This document shows, in pieces, positions 35,069 through 44,666 of a stretch of 56,859 nucleotides of DNA. The notes beneath the pieces were generated by a model, which was not told the DNA's origin, did no database searches, and worked only from the letters and a program-made list of their open reading frames with translations. Position 1 is the first letter of the stretch. The number at the start of each line of letters is the position of its first letter. The stretch comes from Kosakonia oryziphila (GTDB lineage: Bacteria > Pseudomonadota > Gammaproteobacteria > Enterobacterales > Enterobacteriaceae): positions 1-56,859 of the forward strand of contig NZ_FMBC01000032.1 of the NCBI RefSeq assembly GCF_900094795.1. The letters are read 5' to 3'. The position numbers and the translations under genes were made by a program.

Positions 35069-36052
35069 TTATTTCGCCGTTTTGGTAAAGCTCTTCCGGT
35101 ACATCACCGGGGGCATGCCGTACTGCTGATGAAAATGGTGGCGCAACGACGCAGCATTACCAAATCCTGACTGCCCGGCGACCAAATCAATACGCAGGCG
35201 GGTTTGTTCGAGCAATGTCTGGGCGTACTGTAACCGTGCCTGCAAAATCCAGCGTGCCGGCGTGGTGCCTGTCGATTCCTGAAAGCGGCGTAAGAAGGTG
35301 CGCGGACTCATGCCAACCCGCAGCGCCAGTGACTCCACGGTATGATTCTCCGCAAGTTGCAGATGGAGGAAATCAAACAGTTGCCCCAGTAGGCGGCTTT
35401 CGCGCGTGCGGGCTACCGGGCGGATAAGCTGCTGCGTCTGCGAACCATCGCGGTGTGGCTGAACCACCAGCCGCCGGGCGACCATGTTCGCCGCGTCAAG
35501 GCCAAAATCCTCACGTACCACGTGCAGACAGAGATCGATCCCCGCCGCGCTGCCAGCGGATGTCATCACATTCCCTTCGTCGTAATAGAGCGCATCCTCC
35601 AGCACCATAATGGCCGGATAGCGCTCGCGCAGCCCGTCGATATAACGCCAGTGGGTGGTGGCTTTGCGCCCGTTTAACAGGCCTGCCGCTGCCAGCACAA
35701 ACACCCCGGAACAGATGGAGATAATGCGGCAACCCCGCCGCCAGGCTTGCTGGAGCGCAGCGCACAAATCAGCCGGAACAGGCGACTCTGCGCCACGCCA
35801 GCCGGGCACGACAATGGTTTGCGCGTCGGCCAAAAGCTCCAGTCCGCCTTCGGCCGTCACGCGAATACCACCGGTCGCCCGCAGTTCTCCGGCATCCACT
35901 GCCGCAACGGCGAAGTGGTACCAGTTATCGCCCATTTCCGGGCGCGGCAGACCGAATATCTCCACCGCGACGCCGAACTCAAAGGTGCAAAGCCCATCAT
36001 AGGCGAGGGCAACGACACGGTGCGGTGCGGAGGAATGTCGTAATGTTGTCAT
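35069..36052 (-). CDS. ftrA: FtrA-like AraC-family regulator with DJ-1/PfpI domain
   Basis: A 327-residue regulator of the GlxA type. Residues 10-190 form a DJ-1/PfpI amidase-like domain (ALAYDGLCTFEFGVAVEIFG, then ISICSGVFVLAAAGLLNG, a nucleophile-elbow Cys). Residues 220-320 hold two AraC helix-turn-helices (ESLALRVGMSPRTFLRRF and LVAGQSGFGNAASLRHHF). The ATG at 36052 has an AGGA site four bases before it. It is divergent from the rhodanese gene by 88 bases; this pair is recurrent in enterobacteria where the regulator is called FtrA. The ligand is unknown. Confidence 0.85.
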   Translation of the reverse strand: MTTLRHSSAPHRVVALAYDGLCTFEFGVAVEIFGLPRPEMGDNWYHFAVAAVDAGELRATGGIRVTAEGGLELLADAQTIVVPGWRGAESPVPADLCAALQQAWRRGCRIISICSGVFVLAAAGLLNGRKATTHWRYIDGLRERYPAIMVLEDALYYDEGNVMTSAGSAAGIDLCLHVVREDFGLDAANMVARRLVVQPHRDGSQTQQLIRPVARTRESRLLGQLFDFLHLQLAENHTVESLALRVGMSPRTFLRRFQESTGTTPARWILQARLQYAQTLLEQTRLRIDLVAGQSGFGNAASLRHHFHQQYGMPPVMYRKSFTKTAK

Positions 36053-36140
36053 TATCCTGGTGTTATCTGGCATAGAACGGTGCAGTGAAGTTGTCCTGTT
36101 TTGGTTAGATTACTGTTAACACAAACAAGGAGAAAGCACG

Positions 36141-36554
36141 ATGAGCTACGTTACTGATTTTCCCGTCGCATCCCCTGAACAAGCCGCCAGCCATTTTCTA
36201 CGCCGCCTGAGCGTTGAAACAGATTGCGCCGATGTGCATGACGCTATCACCCATAACGACAAAGATTTTGTCCTGTTGCATGTGGTTGGTAGCCCGGAGG
36301 CATTCGCTCGTCGTCACGTTCCCGGTGCATTGCATCTGCCGCATAGCATGATAACTGCCGAGCGCATGGCTGCCTGGCCGTCGGAGACACTATTTGTGGT
36401 GTACTGCGCCGGGCCACACTGCAACGGTGCCGATCGCGCGGCGCTGAAACTGGCGCGGCTGGGGCTGCCGGTCAAAATCATGATTGGTGGGCTCACTGGC
36501 TGGGAAGATGAAGGTTATACCTTCGCCAGCGGCCAGAGCGAAGCGGATTTCTAG
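36141..36554 (+). CDS. Rhodanese-domain sulfurtransferase
   Basis: A 137-residue single-domain rhodanese. The substrate side has HVVGSPEAFARRHVPGALHL, the classical entry motif. The catalytic loop is YCAGPHCNGADRA; Cys94 is in the usual active position, with a second Cys at 89. It moves sulfane sulfur from a donor to an acceptor in the cytosol. Divergent from the ftrA-like regulator and likely under its control. Strong AAGGAGA ribosome site. Confidence 0.9.
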   Translation: MSYVTDFPVASPEQAASHFLRRLSVETDCADVHDAITHNDKDFVLLHVVGSPEAFARRHVPGALHLPHSMITAERMAAWPSETLFVVYCAGPHCNGADRAALKLARLGLPVKIMIGGLTGWEDEGYTFASGQSEADF

Positions 36555-36737
36555 TCCTTTTTTATCCTTACTGCGCCATCGTGAAACTTCCTCATATATG
36601 GTGAAATTTTCTCTGTTGCTGCACTCTGCCCGGCATGAGATTTTATTTAGATATTTAGCCATCCAGAAGGCTGTAAATTCAAATAATGAATTATCACGCC
36701 GGGTAATCATCTGCTCCGGCGTTCGAGGAGAATAATC

Positions 36738-37841
36738 ATGCAACGACATCAGCCCCCTTTCCGCGCAGACGTAGTCGGTAGTTTCTTACGACCGGATGCC
36801 ATCAAAAATGCCCGCCAGCAGTTTGCACAGGGCGAGATCACCGCACAGCAGCTCCGTAATGTCGAAGATGACGCTATCAGTTATGTGGTTGAAGAGCAGT
36901 GCGCCTGCGGCCTGCATGTGGTAACGGATGGGGAGTTTCGTCGCGCCTGGTGGCACTTTGATTTCTTCGACGGTCTGGAAGGGGTTGAGCGTTACGATGC
37001 GGAGAAAGGTATTCAGTTTAACGGTGTGCAAACCAAAGCCCACGGCGTTCGCGTCACTGGCAAATTGCGTTTTGGCGATCATCCGATGCTGAACGATTTC
37101 CGCTATCTGAAGAGCATCAGTGGCAGCGCGCAGCCAAAGATGACCATCCCCAGCCCGAGCGTGCTGCACTTCCGTGGCGGGCGTAAAGATATTGATGCGA
37201 CCGTTTATCCGCAACTGGATGCCTATTTTGATGATCTGGCGACCACCTGGCGCGATGCCATCCACTCCTTCTATGCTGCCGGTTGCCGCTACCTGCAACT
37301 GGATGATACCGTCTGGGCCTATCTGTGCTCTGACGATCAACGCCGTCAGATCCGCGAACGCGGTGACGATCCGGATGAACTGGCGCGCATTTATGCCCGC
37401 GTACTCAATAAAGCGCTGGAAGGTAAGCCGGAGGATCTGACCGTCGGGCTACATGTCTGTCGTGGCAATTTCCGTTCGACCTGGATTTCCGAAGGTGGCT
37501 ACGAGCCGGTGGCAGAAGTGTTGTTCGGCAGCGTCAATGTTGATGCCTTCTTCCTCGAATATGACAACGATCGTTCCGGTGACTTCTCACCGCTGCGTTT
37601 TGTTCGTCCTGGTAAACAGCAGGTGGTGCTGGGACTTATTACTACCAAAAACGGCGAGCTGGAAAACCCGGAAGGGGTGAAAGCGCGTATCGCGGAAGCG
37701 GCAAAATACGTGGATATCAACCAGATTTGCCTTAGCCCGCAGTGCGGTTTTGCTTCCACTGAAGAGGGCAACTCGCTAACACCAGAACAGCAGTGGGACA
37801 AAGTGCGTCTGGTGACGAATATCGCCGAACAGGTGTGGTGA
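36738..37841 (+). CDS. MetE-like (YxjG/YxjH type) methyltransferase
   Basis: A 367-residue protein of the cobalamin-independent methionine synthase II family, equal to the C-terminal catalytic half of MetE. Zinc-site features are LHVCRGN (about 237-243) and CLSPQCGFAST near the end. LQLDDTVWAYLC carries the acidic substrate contacts. It may methylate homocysteine from a donor other than methylfolate. A GAGGAG ribosome site precedes the ATG. The upstream TGAAACTTCCTCA resembles a MetR half-palindrome, with one mismatch, so methionine control is possible. Confidence 0.88.
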   Translation: MQRHQPPFRADVVGSFLRPDAIKNARQQFAQGEITAQQLRNVEDDAISYVVEEQCACGLHVVTDGEFRRAWWHFDFFDGLEGVERYDAEKGIQFNGVQTKAHGVRVTGKLRFGDHPMLNDFRYLKSISGSAQPKMTIPSPSVLHFRGGRKDIDATVYPQLDAYFDDLATTWRDAIHSFYAAGCRYLQLDDTVWAYLCSDDQRRQIRERGDDPDELARIYARVLNKALEGKPEDLTVGLHVCRGNFRSTWISEGGYEPVAEVLFGSVNVDAFFLEYDNDRSGDFSPLRFVRPGKQQVVLGLITTKNGELENPEGVKARIAEAAKYVDINQICLSPQCGFASTEEGNSLTPEQQWDKVRLVTNIAEQVW

Positions 37842-37859
37842 GTGCGCAAACCGTTATAG

Positions 37860-37887
37860 GCCTGATAAGGCGAAGCCGCCATCAGGC
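37860..37887. repeat. REP element after the MetE-like gene
   Basis: GCCTGATAAGGCG and CGCCATCAGGC form the REP palindrome with an AAGC loop. It is directly followed by two copies of ACTATAAAGAAG at 37888-37899 and 37901-37912. Confidence 0.85.
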
Positions 37888-37922
37888 ACTATAAAGAAGT
37901 ACTATAAAGAAGGTGCTGACAT

Positions 37923-39110
37923 TTATTGCGCTGGCACCGCGCCCCATTGCCGTACCTGCATCCCTTTTACCAACATCAGCCATGCTATGCCAATGGTGAC
38001 GATCAGGATCACGAACAGCGACCAGGCAGGCAGTGTGGTGAGTATGATGCCGGTCAGCAGCGGGTTCATTGCCGCACCCAGCCAGCCCAGCGCCTGAGCG
38101 GAAAAATAAGTGGCCTTCATCCCCGGCGGCGCGATGTTATCAATCAGTAAATATTCTCCTGGGGCATAAATCACTTCGCCCAGCGTAAATACTGCGGCGG
38201 AAAGCCCCCACAACCATAAATTGTTGCCGGAGAGCATAAAACCAACCAGTCCCACGACGAAACAAAGTGTGCCGACCCCCATTAACGGACGCAGGTTGGT
38301 GGCGGTCAGTTTGCGCCCGACAGCGTATTGCAGCGAAACCACGATAGCGGCGTTGACCGGCAGCACGACGGCCACCACTTTTTCAGCAAAACCGCTGTCC
38401 GCTACGGTCATCACGTACTGGGAAAGGCAGGAGGCGAAAGAGCCACAAACGAAGGAAGCAAGCAGGTTTGACAGGGTAAACCAGCCGAGCGCTTTATCTT
38501 TCAGCAGCACCGATGGCGACCAGGGAACGGCAGGCTCCATGCCACTACCCACGGCCACGCGGCGGACAAAAAACTGGATAAAGACCAGCGGGAATGCCGC
38601 GCAGACAGCCGCCAGCCAGAACGGCAGATTAATGCTTTGCATCACCAGCAGCGTGCCCAGCGGCGGGCCGACGGTCCAGCCGATGTTAAGAAAGGTGTAG
38701 TTAAGTGAAAAGACTTTCGCTTTCGCCGTTGGCGTGAGCGTATCGGCAAAATAGGCTTTCAGCACCGTGGAGAAGACCGAATAAGCGCAGTTGATCAGGG
38801 CAAAAAAGAGTACCACCAGCCCGGCGTGATGCGTCAGCGGGATCGCAGCAAAACCGGTAATAAAGGCGACGATCGCCAGCAACATATAGCGTTTTTTATC
38901 GAACTTATCCGCCAGCATGCCGAAACCAAGGCTGAAGACAACACCAATAGTCAGCGCGACGGACATAGCATAACCGACCTGATCGACGGCCATATCATAC
39001 TGGCGATTAAGGTAGATGGTCATAAACGGCAGCGTTGCGCCGCGACCAATGGTTAATAACAGAGAGGATGCCAGTAGTGCGACGGTGGAGCGTGTTTGTG
39101 GTGTGGTCAT
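37923..39110 (-). CDS. ydeE: MFS dipeptide exporter YdeE
   Basis: A 395-residue inner-membrane permease, the E. coli length. Twelve hydrophobic segments; the MFS signature is GMLADKFDKKRYMLL in the loop after helix 2. The N-terminal TRSTVALLASSLLLTIGRGA matches E. coli YdeE, which has been linked to export of certain dipeptides and arabinose. The ATG at 39110 is the E. coli start. It is divergent from eamA. Confidence 0.95.
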   Translation of the reverse strand: MTTPQTRSTVALLASSLLLTIGRGATLPFMTIYLNRQYDMAVDQVGYAMSVALTIGVVFSLGFGMLADKFDKKRYMLLAIVAFITGFAAIPLTHHAGLVVLFFALINCAYSVFSTVLKAYFADTLTPTAKAKVFSLNYTFLNIGWTVGPPLGTLLVMQSINLPFWLAAVCAAFPLVFIQFFVRRVAVGSGMEPAVPWSPSVLLKDKALGWFTLSNLLASFVCGSFASCLSQYVMTVADSGFAEKVVAVVLPVNAAIVVSLQYAVGRKLTATNLRPLMGVGTLCFVVGLVGFMLSGNNLWLWGLSAAVFTLGEVIYAPGEYLLIDNIAPPGMKATYFSAQALGWLGAAMNPLLTGIILTTLPAWSLFVILIVTIGIAWLMLVKGMQVRQWGAVPAQ

Positions 39111-39302
39111 GTTTTGCCCGACATGCTGGTTGTTATAGTTTTTTGTGATGTATACAGCAATAACATGCATAAACTGCTATGTACAACGGTTGATGTGGCT
39201 ACAAATGCCAAAACTGACCTACCGAATTTAATGATCTGTTGCGGTACTATTTTTTGCGTTACCGTAAATTTTTTACAAAAGTTGAAATAACAGGGGCGGA
39301 GA

Positions 39303-40199
39303 ATGACGCGTAAAGATGTACTGCTGGCAATGCTGGTGGTCGTAGCGTGGGGACTGAATTTTGTGGTGATCAAAGTTGGTCTGCACAGTATGCCGCCGTT
39401 GATGCTGGCAGGTTTACGCTTTGTGTTCGTGGCATTCCCCGCTATTTTGTTCGTCGCGCGGCCCAGCATTCCGCTGCGTCTGTTGCTGGGTTACGGGCTG
39501 ACGATCAGTTTCGGTCAGTTCGCCTTTCTGTTTTGCGCGATCAAATTCGGCATGCCTGCCGGGCTGGCATCGCTGGTATTACAGGCGCAGGCCTTTTTCA
39601 CCATTATTCTCGGCGCAGGCGTATTTGGCGAGCGGCTGCAATCAAAACAGTTGATCGGCATTTCACTGGCAGTACTGGGAGTGTTGGTGTTGATCGAATC
39701 GAGCCTTAATGGGCAGCACATTCCGCTGGTGGGTTTTGTGCTGACGCTGGCGGCTGCATTCAGTTGGGCCTGTGGCAATATCTTCAACAAAAAAATCATG
39801 CAGCACGGTTCGCGACCGGCAGTCATGTCGCTGGTGGTGTGGAGCGCCTTAATCCCGATTGTGCCCTTTATGGTTGCTTCGCTGGTGTTAGATGGCCCGG
39901 CGCTGATGCTGCGAAGTCTGGTAAATATTGATACCACCACGCTGCTGTCGCTGGCCTATCTGGCGTTTGTCGCGACCATTATCGGCTACGGTATCTGGGG
40001 TTCACTGCTGGGGCGTTATGAAACCTGGCGCGTCGCGCCGCTGTCGCTGCTGGTGCCGGTCGTCGGCATGGCAAGCGCGGCGATTCTGTTGGAAGAAACC
40101 TTATCGACGTTGCAACTGGCAGGTGCGGTGCTGGTGATGGGCGGTCTGTATATCAATGTCTTTGGTTTGCGTCTGCGCCGTGCGGTGCGGGCTGGATAA
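39303..40199 (+). CDS. eamA: Cysteine/O-acetylserine exporter EamA
   Basis: A 298-residue DMT-superfamily exporter (E. coli 299) with ten helices in two EamA repeats (about 8-135 and 145-285). VVVAWGLNFVVIKVGL in helix 1 and AAAFSWACGNIFNKK at the second repeat are typical. EamA exports cysteine-pathway metabolites. A GGGGCGGAGA ribosome site precedes the ATG. It is convergent with marB over a shared terminator. Confidence 0.95.
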   Translation: MTRKDVLLAMLVVVAWGLNFVVIKVGLHSMPPLMLAGLRFVFVAFPAILFVARPSIPLRLLLGYGLTISFGQFAFLFCAIKFGMPAGLASLVLQAQAFFTIILGAGVFGERLQSKQLIGISLAVLGVLVLIESSLNGQHIPLVGFVLTLAAAFSWACGNIFNKKIMQHGSRPAVMSLVVWSALIPIVPFMVASLVLDGPALMLRSLVNIDTTTLLSLAYLAFVATIIGYGIWGSLLGRYETWRVAPLSLLVPVVGMASAAILLEETLSTLQLAGAVLVMGGLYINVFGLRLRRAVRAG

Positions 40200-40242
40200 C
40201 AAGGAAAAGCGCTATTCAGGACGGGGCAAACAAATAAAAAAA

Positions 40243-40261
40243 GCCCCACATTGTGTGGGGC
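40243..40261. terminator. Bidirectional terminator between eamA and marB
   Basis: GCCCCACA and TGTGGGGC arms around TTG, with A-rich sequence left and C/AAAA right, serve both convergent genes. Confidence 0.85.
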
Positions 40262-40268
40262 AAAACGA

Positions 40269-40484
40269 TTAGCCGTGCTGATTATAATAGGGCACGCCTA
40301 ATGCGTCGGATTTATCACTGCCCACACCCATATGGTTAAAATCATACGGCGATGTTTGTTGGGTGGTGGGTAAAATCATCGCGTCGCGGGGATCCTGCGG
40401 CGCCGGATGATTGAATTGCTCCGCATAACTCTGGCCGGAAAAGAGAACCATCAGCGTGATGGCGGCACAGGCAATACGTTTCAT
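40269..40484 (-). CDS. marB: Exported MarB
   Basis: A 71-residue periplasmic protein (E. coli 72), last gene of marRAB. The signal peptide ends at SYAEQ (about residue 23). MarB is reported to lower marA expression by an indirect periplasmic route. The mature part has DYNHMGVGSDKSDALG-like sequence (here FNHMGVGSDKSDALG). Confidence 0.93.
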   Translation of the reverse strand: MKRIACAAITLMVLFSGQSYAEQFNHPAPQDPRDAMILPTTQQTSPYDFNHMGVGSDKSDALGVPYYNQHG

Positions 40485-40518
40485 ACATTCCTCGATACGT
40501 CTTTAAAACAGGCGATAA

Positions 40519-40905
40519 TTAACAAGCTTGGTTTAGCGGATAGAGATACCTTGATTCAGCAGGCATATCTGTTACGCGGAATTTATGCGGCGGCACGTCA
40601 AAATAGTTTTTGAACGTGCGGGTCAGGGTTTGTTGTGATTCAAACCCATAACGTTCCGCCAGATACAGGATCGGTTCGTTGCTCTCCTTGAGCTTTTGCG
40701 CAATTTCCGTCAGCTTGCGGCTGCGAATGTATTGGCCCAGCGAATGACCGGTCTCTTTTTTAAACATCCGTTGCAGGTGCCACTTGGAGTAACCTGAACG
40801 TTCTGACACTTTTTCCAGTGACAGCGGCGATTCCAGGTTATCCTCGATCCAGTCCAAAATGCTGTGAATGGTGATAGCGTCAGTATTGCGTCTGGACATC
40901 GTCAT
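40519..40905 (-). CDS. marA: Multiple antibiotic resistance activator MarA
   Basis: A 128-residue AraC-family activator that binds as a monomer to marboxes and turns on acrAB, tolC, micF and other resistance genes. Two helix-turn-helices are near identical to E. coli: [19 protein letters not shown] and [20 protein letters not shown]. The start can be the ATG at 40905 or at 40899 (MSRRNTDAI), the latter being the E. coli form. The C-terminus differs slightly from E. coli. Twelve bases separate it from marR. Confidence 0.97.
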   Translation of the reverse strand: MTMSRRNTDAITIHSILDWIEDNLESPLSLEKVSERSGYSKWHLQRMFKKETGHSLGQYIRSRKLTEIAQKLKESNEPILYLAERYGFESQQTLTRTFKNYFDVPPHKFRVTDMPAESRYLYPLNQAC

Positions 40906-40917
40906 ACCTCTTTGTTT

Positions 40918-41352
40918 TTACGGCAATATTTTCCTGAGCAAATACTCAAGGGTTGCCACTTCTTCTGCCGTTAAGTTTTTCGTTAATTCCTGGTGCAGAT
41001 CTTTCCCTACTAATTGATGACATTGCTCACAAAGCGCCGCGCCGTCGGGCGTTAATTGCACCAACACGCCGCGTTTGTCATGCGGATTCGGGTTACGTAC
41101 GATCCAGCCTTTGCATACCAGTCTGTCCAGCATGCGGGTCAGGGCGCCGAGATCGACGGAGAGAATTTTTTTTAGCTCTACCGGAGTAATACAAGTCTGG
41201 CAGCGGATAGAACACAGCACCTTAAACTGGGTGGCGGTGATATCCAGCGGCGACAAATAGTCGTTGAGTGAACGATCTTTTTTCTGGTTAACCAAATGGA
41301 TTAAGCGGCCTAACGGAATGATATCGTTAAACAGATCATTCGTGCTTTTCAC
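40918..41352 (-). CDS. marR: Repressor MarR
   Basis: A 144-residue winged-helix repressor of marRAB, relieved by salicylate, other phenolics and copper-driven oxidation of Cys80. The GTG start at 41352 gives MKSTNDLFNDIIPLG, exactly as in E. coli; the longer frame is in operator DNA. The recognition region is VELKKILSVDLGALTRMLDR and the wing is NPHDKRGVLVQLT. Cysteines corresponding to E. coli 47, 51, 80 and others are present (CSIRCQTC, VCKGW). No inactivating change is visible. Confidence 0.97.
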   Translation of the reverse strand: MKSTNDLFNDIIPLGRLIHLVNQKKDRSLNDYLSPLDITATQFKVLCSIRCQTCITPVELKKILSVDLGALTRMLDRLVCKGWIVRNPNPHDKRGVLVQLTPDGAALCEQCHQLVGKDLHQELTKNLTAEEVATLEYLLRKILP

Positions 41353-41373
41353 AATGGTTGCCCCGGCAAGTAG
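41352..41373 (-). promoter_or_regulatory. marO: MarR site II
   Basis: On the minus strand CTTGCCGGGGCAACCATTGTG ends at the marR GTG codon, as in E. coli. MarR bound here overlaps the marR ribosome site. Confidence 0.9.
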
Positions 41374-41387
41374 ATTAATCACGGCAG

Positions 41388-41416
41388 ATATTATTGCTCA
41401 GGCAAATATAAGTCAA
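41388..41416 (-). promoter_or_regulatory. marRAB promoter with MarR site I
   Basis: Minus strand: -35 TTGACT at 41416-41411, 17 bases, then -10 TAATAT at 41393-41388. The spacer contains ATTTGCCTGAGCAATA, the MarR site I palindrome. Confidence 0.92.
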
Positions 41417-41431
41417 CAAAATGGATTCCCG

Positions 41432-41450
41432 GATGCCACTATTTGCTAAA
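41432..41450 (-). promoter_or_regulatory. Marbox for MarA/SoxS/Rob autoactivation
   Basis: Minus strand TTTAGCAAATAGTGGCATC, close to the E. coli mar marbox (TTTAGCAAAACGTGGCATC), placed 16 bases upstream of the -35. Confidence 0.9.
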
Positions 41451-41595
41451 ACGTTTCATATTGGTAAAATTTTACACCACATAAGTAACTGAATCAGTTG
41501 GTGTTAAGGTGCGGTTACCGACCCTCAAACCTCCCATTGCCGCTGTGTTAACGCTATACTGCCTGAGCTTCGACCACACAGGAGTGTCGCGCATC

Positions 41596-42270
41596 ATGCT
41601 TGAATTGTTTAAAGCTATCGGTCTGGGGCTGGTGGTGTTACTGCCGCTGGCGAACCCGTTAACCACCGTCGCGCTCTTTTTAGGGCTGGCGGGCAACATG
41701 AACAGCGCCCAGCGTAATCAGCAAGCGCTGATGGCGTCTGTGTATGTCTTCATCATTATGATGGTGGCGTATTATGCCGGGCAGTTGGTGATGAACACTT
41801 TCGGCATCTCGATCCCGGGTTTACGGATTGCTGGTGGATTGATTGTCGCCTTTATTGGTTTTCGTATGCTGTTCCCGCAGCAAAAATCACACGAATCGCC
41901 GGAAGCAAAAACCAAATCTGAAGAGTTGGAGGAGGAGCCCGGCACCAATATAGCCTTCGTACCGTTGGCGATGCCCAGTACCGCCGGGCCGGGAACTATC
42001 GCTATGATCATCAGTTCGGCGTCCACGATCCGCCACAGCTCGCCGTTTCCCGATTGGGTGGTTTTGTTTGCGCCGCCGCTCGTCTTTGCCGTCGTGTCAG
42101 TGATTTTATGGGGGAGTTTGCGCAGCTCCGGCGCGATCATGCGGCTGGTCGGCAAGGGCGGAATAGAAGCGATCTCCCGGTTGATGGGCTTTTTGCTGGT
42201 CTGCATGGGTGTGCAATTTATCATCAACGGCGTGCTGGAAATCATTACCACTTTCCACGGAGCCGCCTGA
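41596..42270 (+). CDS. marC: MarC-family membrane protein
   Basis: A 224-residue six-helix inner-membrane protein (E. coli 221), divergent from marRAB. The ATG at 41596 gives [20 protein letters not shown], the family start; [17 protein letters not shown] is the first signature and [14 protein letters not shown] the symmetric one. Despite its name it is not needed for multiple antibiotic resistance in E. coli; function unknown. Confidence 0.95.
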   Translation: MLELFKAIGLGLVVLLPLANPLTTVALFLGLAGNMNSAQRNQQALMASVYVFIIMMVAYYAGQLVMNTFGISIPGLRIAGGLIVAFIGFRMLFPQQKSHESPEAKTKSEELEEEPGTNIAFVPLAMPSTAGPGTIAMIISSASTIRHSSPFPDWVVLFAPPLVFAVVSVILWGSLRSSGAIMRLVGKGGIEAISRLMGFLLVCMGVQFIINGVLEIITTFHGAA

Positions 42271-42386
42271 TGGGCAGAGGGAGGCGCTGGAGGTCATGAT
42301 GTTGATGCTGGCAGATTGTCAGCATCAGCACCGCTGTGATCCGGCGAGCCGCTTATCTGGCCACGCTTCAGGATGCATCATTCCCA

Positions 42387-42410
42387 TAGGCCGGATACGG
42401 CGGCAAAGCG
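42387..42410. repeat. REP-like remnant between marC and sotB
   Basis: AGGCCGGATACGGCGGCAAAGCG resembles one arm of a REP unit. The second arm is degenerate. It lies between the convergent marC and sotB stops. Confidence 0.4.
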
Positions 42411-42426
42411 TGCCCAAAGACCGGGT

Positions 42427-43626
42427 CTAATGGCTGTGGCTTACCTGTTCTTCCAGTTTTACCGGCCAGCGGCGGAAAATCACCACCGCCCACACCAGCG
42501 CGGCGAGCGCTGGGATCGCACCTGCATAGCCGATGATATCCATCGACCAGCGCAGGCTGATCTGGTTGCCTACCAACGCACCGGCACCAATACCGATATT
42601 AAAAATGCCGGAAAACAGCGACATCGCCACGTCAGTGGCATCGGGTGCCAGCGCCAGGACTTTCACCTGCATGCCGAGGCCGATAATCATGATCGCGATG
42701 CCCCAGAACACGCTCAGCACCGCCAAATGTGTCTCGCTGCCGGAAGCGGGCAGCATTAACACCAGCGATAGCACCAGCAGGCCAATCGCGCTGCACACCA
42801 GACCGGAGGCGTGCTGATTGCCCAACTTACCGAACAAGATACTGCCGAGAATGCCCGCGCCGCCCAGGATAAGCAGCAGCACGGTGGCGAAACCGGCGCT
42901 AAAGCCCGCCACATTCTGCACGAAAGGCTCAATGTAGCTGTACGCAGTGTAATGGGCGGTCACCACCACTACGGTCAGCAGGTAGATAGACATCAGGGCC
43001 GGACGACGGAACAGCAGCGGTAGGCTTTTCAGCGAGCCGGAGTGTTCGCTCGGCAGGGACGGCAGCAGTTTTATCAGACAAACCAGCGTGATGAGCGCGC
43101 CGAGACCGATGGCAAAGAAGGTGGTGCGCCAGCCAAAAAATTGCCCGACAATGCGGCCAATTGGCAGACCCAGCACCATTGCCAGCGCAGTACCGGTGGC
43201 GATCAGGCTCAGTGCCTGCGCGCGTTTACCGGCGGGGGCCAGGCGGATTGCCAGCGAGGCGGTGATCGACCAGAAAATCGCATGGGCGAAAGCAATACCG
43301 ACACGGCTTATCACCAGCACCTTAAAGTTCCACGCCAGGAACGACAGCACGTGGCTGGCAATAAACAATACAAACAAACCAATCAATAGCTTACGACGCT
43401 CGATCTGGCTGGTCAGCAGCATAAAGGGCAGTGACATCAGCGCTACAACCCAGGCGTAGATGGTCAGCATAATCCCCACCTGCGCGGTCTCCATGCCGAA
43501 GCTCTTGGCGATATCCGAAAGTAGCCCCACAGGCACGAACTCGGTGGTATTAAAAATGAAAGCAGCGACGGCGAGCGTAACGACCCGAAGCCACGCGACT
43601 TTTCGAGAAACCGTATTCGTAGTCAT
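42427..43626 (-). CDS. sotB: Sugar efflux transporter SotB
   Basis: A 399-residue MFS exporter (E. coli 396) that lowers intracellular arabinose and IPTG. Twelve helices follow the head [16 protein letters not shown]; the helix 2-3 loop is [19 protein letters not shown] and [15 protein letters not shown] is helix 5 motif C-like. The ATG at 43626 matches the E. coli start. It is divergent from the PhzF-like gene. Confidence 0.95.
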   Translation of the reverse strand: MTTNTVSRKVAWLRVVTLAVAAFIFNTTEFVPVGLLSDIAKSFGMETAQVGIMLTIYAWVVALMSLPFMLLTSQIERRKLLIGLFVLFIASHVLSFLAWNFKVLVISRVGIAFAHAIFWSITASLAIRLAPAGKRAQALSLIATGTALAMVLGLPIGRIVGQFFGWRTTFFAIGLGALITLVCLIKLLPSLPSEHSGSLKSLPLLFRRPALMSIYLLTVVVVTAHYTAYSYIEPFVQNVAGFSAGFATVLLLILGGAGILGSILFGKLGNQHASGLVCSAIGLLVLSLVLMLPASGSETHLAVLSVFWGIAIMIIGLGMQVKVLALAPDATDVAMSLFSGIFNIGIGAGALVGNQISLRWSMDIIGYAGAIPALAALVWAVVIFRRWPVKLEEQVSHSH

Positions 43627-43793
43627 AACGTGTTCTGGTTCGGTTAGAAAAAGGAAGAGGAGAGCGATCTTAAAGCTATTGTTGGCGAAAATACAAACAT
43701 TTTGTGATGTAGATCTCATTTCTAATTCAGCAAATAAATACCGATTGCATCGGTTGACAATAGCGTTCAGAAACAGAAAACAATAAAGAGGAA

Positions 43794-44591
43794 ATGGCTA
43801 TGCAAACAATTGACTTTTATATGGTGGACGCATTTAGCGACCAAACTTTTGGCGGCAATGCTGCTGCCGTATGCCCGCTTACCGAATGGCTTCCTGACGA
43901 TCTGTTGCTGAAAATGGCGCAGCAGCATAATCAATCCGAGACAGCGTTTTTTGTCCGCAATGACACCGGGTTTGAGTTGCGCTGGTTTACCACGCAGGTG
44001 GAAATTAACCTCTGCGGGCATGCCACCCTTGCCGCCGCGCACGTGATTTTTGAGTATCTGAATTACCCGGAAACGGAAATTCTCTTCGCTACCCGTTTTG
44101 TCGGCCCACTGACAGTAACACGCAAAGGCGACTGGCTGACGCTCGATTTTCCGGCCTGGGAGACGCAAGAAATAAGTACGCCGCCGGAACTGTTGTTGCA
44201 AACGCTGGGCATCAGCACGGCGAAAGAGGTACGTGTGGCGCGGGATTATCTGGTTGTGCTGGAGAACCAGGCGCAGGTGGAAGCTTTGCGGCCGGATATT
44301 GCCGCCATGAAGCCGCTGGAAAAAATGGTCTGCGTGACCGCGCCTGGGGATGATTACGATTTTGTCAGCCGTTTTTTCTGTCCGGGCGAGTCGGTGGCGG
44401 AAGACCCAGTGACCGGCTCGGCACACAGCATGTTGATCCCGTACTGGGGCGATAAGCTGAATAAAACGGTGATGCAGGCACGGCAAGTCTCTGCACGCGG
44501 CGGCGATTTACGCTGTGAATGGCGCGGCGACCGCGTACTCATCGGGGGCCAGGCGACGCTCTATCTACTGGGGAAAGTCTTTCTGCGCTAA
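43794..44591 (+). CDS. PhzF-family isomerase/epimerase
   Basis: A 265-residue protein of the PhzF superfamily (E. coli YddE type), which fold like diaminopimelate epimerase. The catalytic Glu49 lies in NQSETAFFV. The anion-binding motifs [14 protein letters not shown] and [11 protein letters not shown] are both intact. Start at 43794 or [12 protein letters not shown] at 43800; GAGGAAA precedes. E. coli K-12 has no gene at this place, since yddE is elsewhere. The natural substrate of most such proteins is unknown. Confidence 0.9.
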   Translation: MAMQTIDFYMVDAFSDQTFGGNAAAVCPLTEWLPDDLLLKMAQQHNQSETAFFVRNDTGFELRWFTTQVEINLCGHATLAAAHVIFEYLNYPETEILFATRFVGPLTVTRKGDWLTLDFPAWETQEISTPPELLLQTLGISTAKEVRVARDYLVVLENQAQVEALRPDIAAMKPLEKMVCVTAPGDDYDFVSRFFCPGESVAEDPVTGSAHSMLIPYWGDKLNKTVMQARQVSARGGDLRCEWRGDRVLIGGQATLYLLGKVFLR

Positions 44592-44627
44592 GTTCAGCCC
44601 CGAGATCCGCCAGTAGCTTGCGGTGTT

Positions 44628-44665
44628 GCCTGTGCGGTTAACCATTGCTGGTTAACCGCACAGGC
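44628..44665. terminator. Bidirectional terminator between the PhzF-like gene and ldh
   Basis: Perfect 16-base arms GCCTGTGCGGTTAACC and GGTTAACCGCACAGGC around ATTGCT. There is no long T-tract, but the length and the position between two convergent stops make termination the best reading. Confidence 0.7.
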
Positions 44666-44666
44666 T

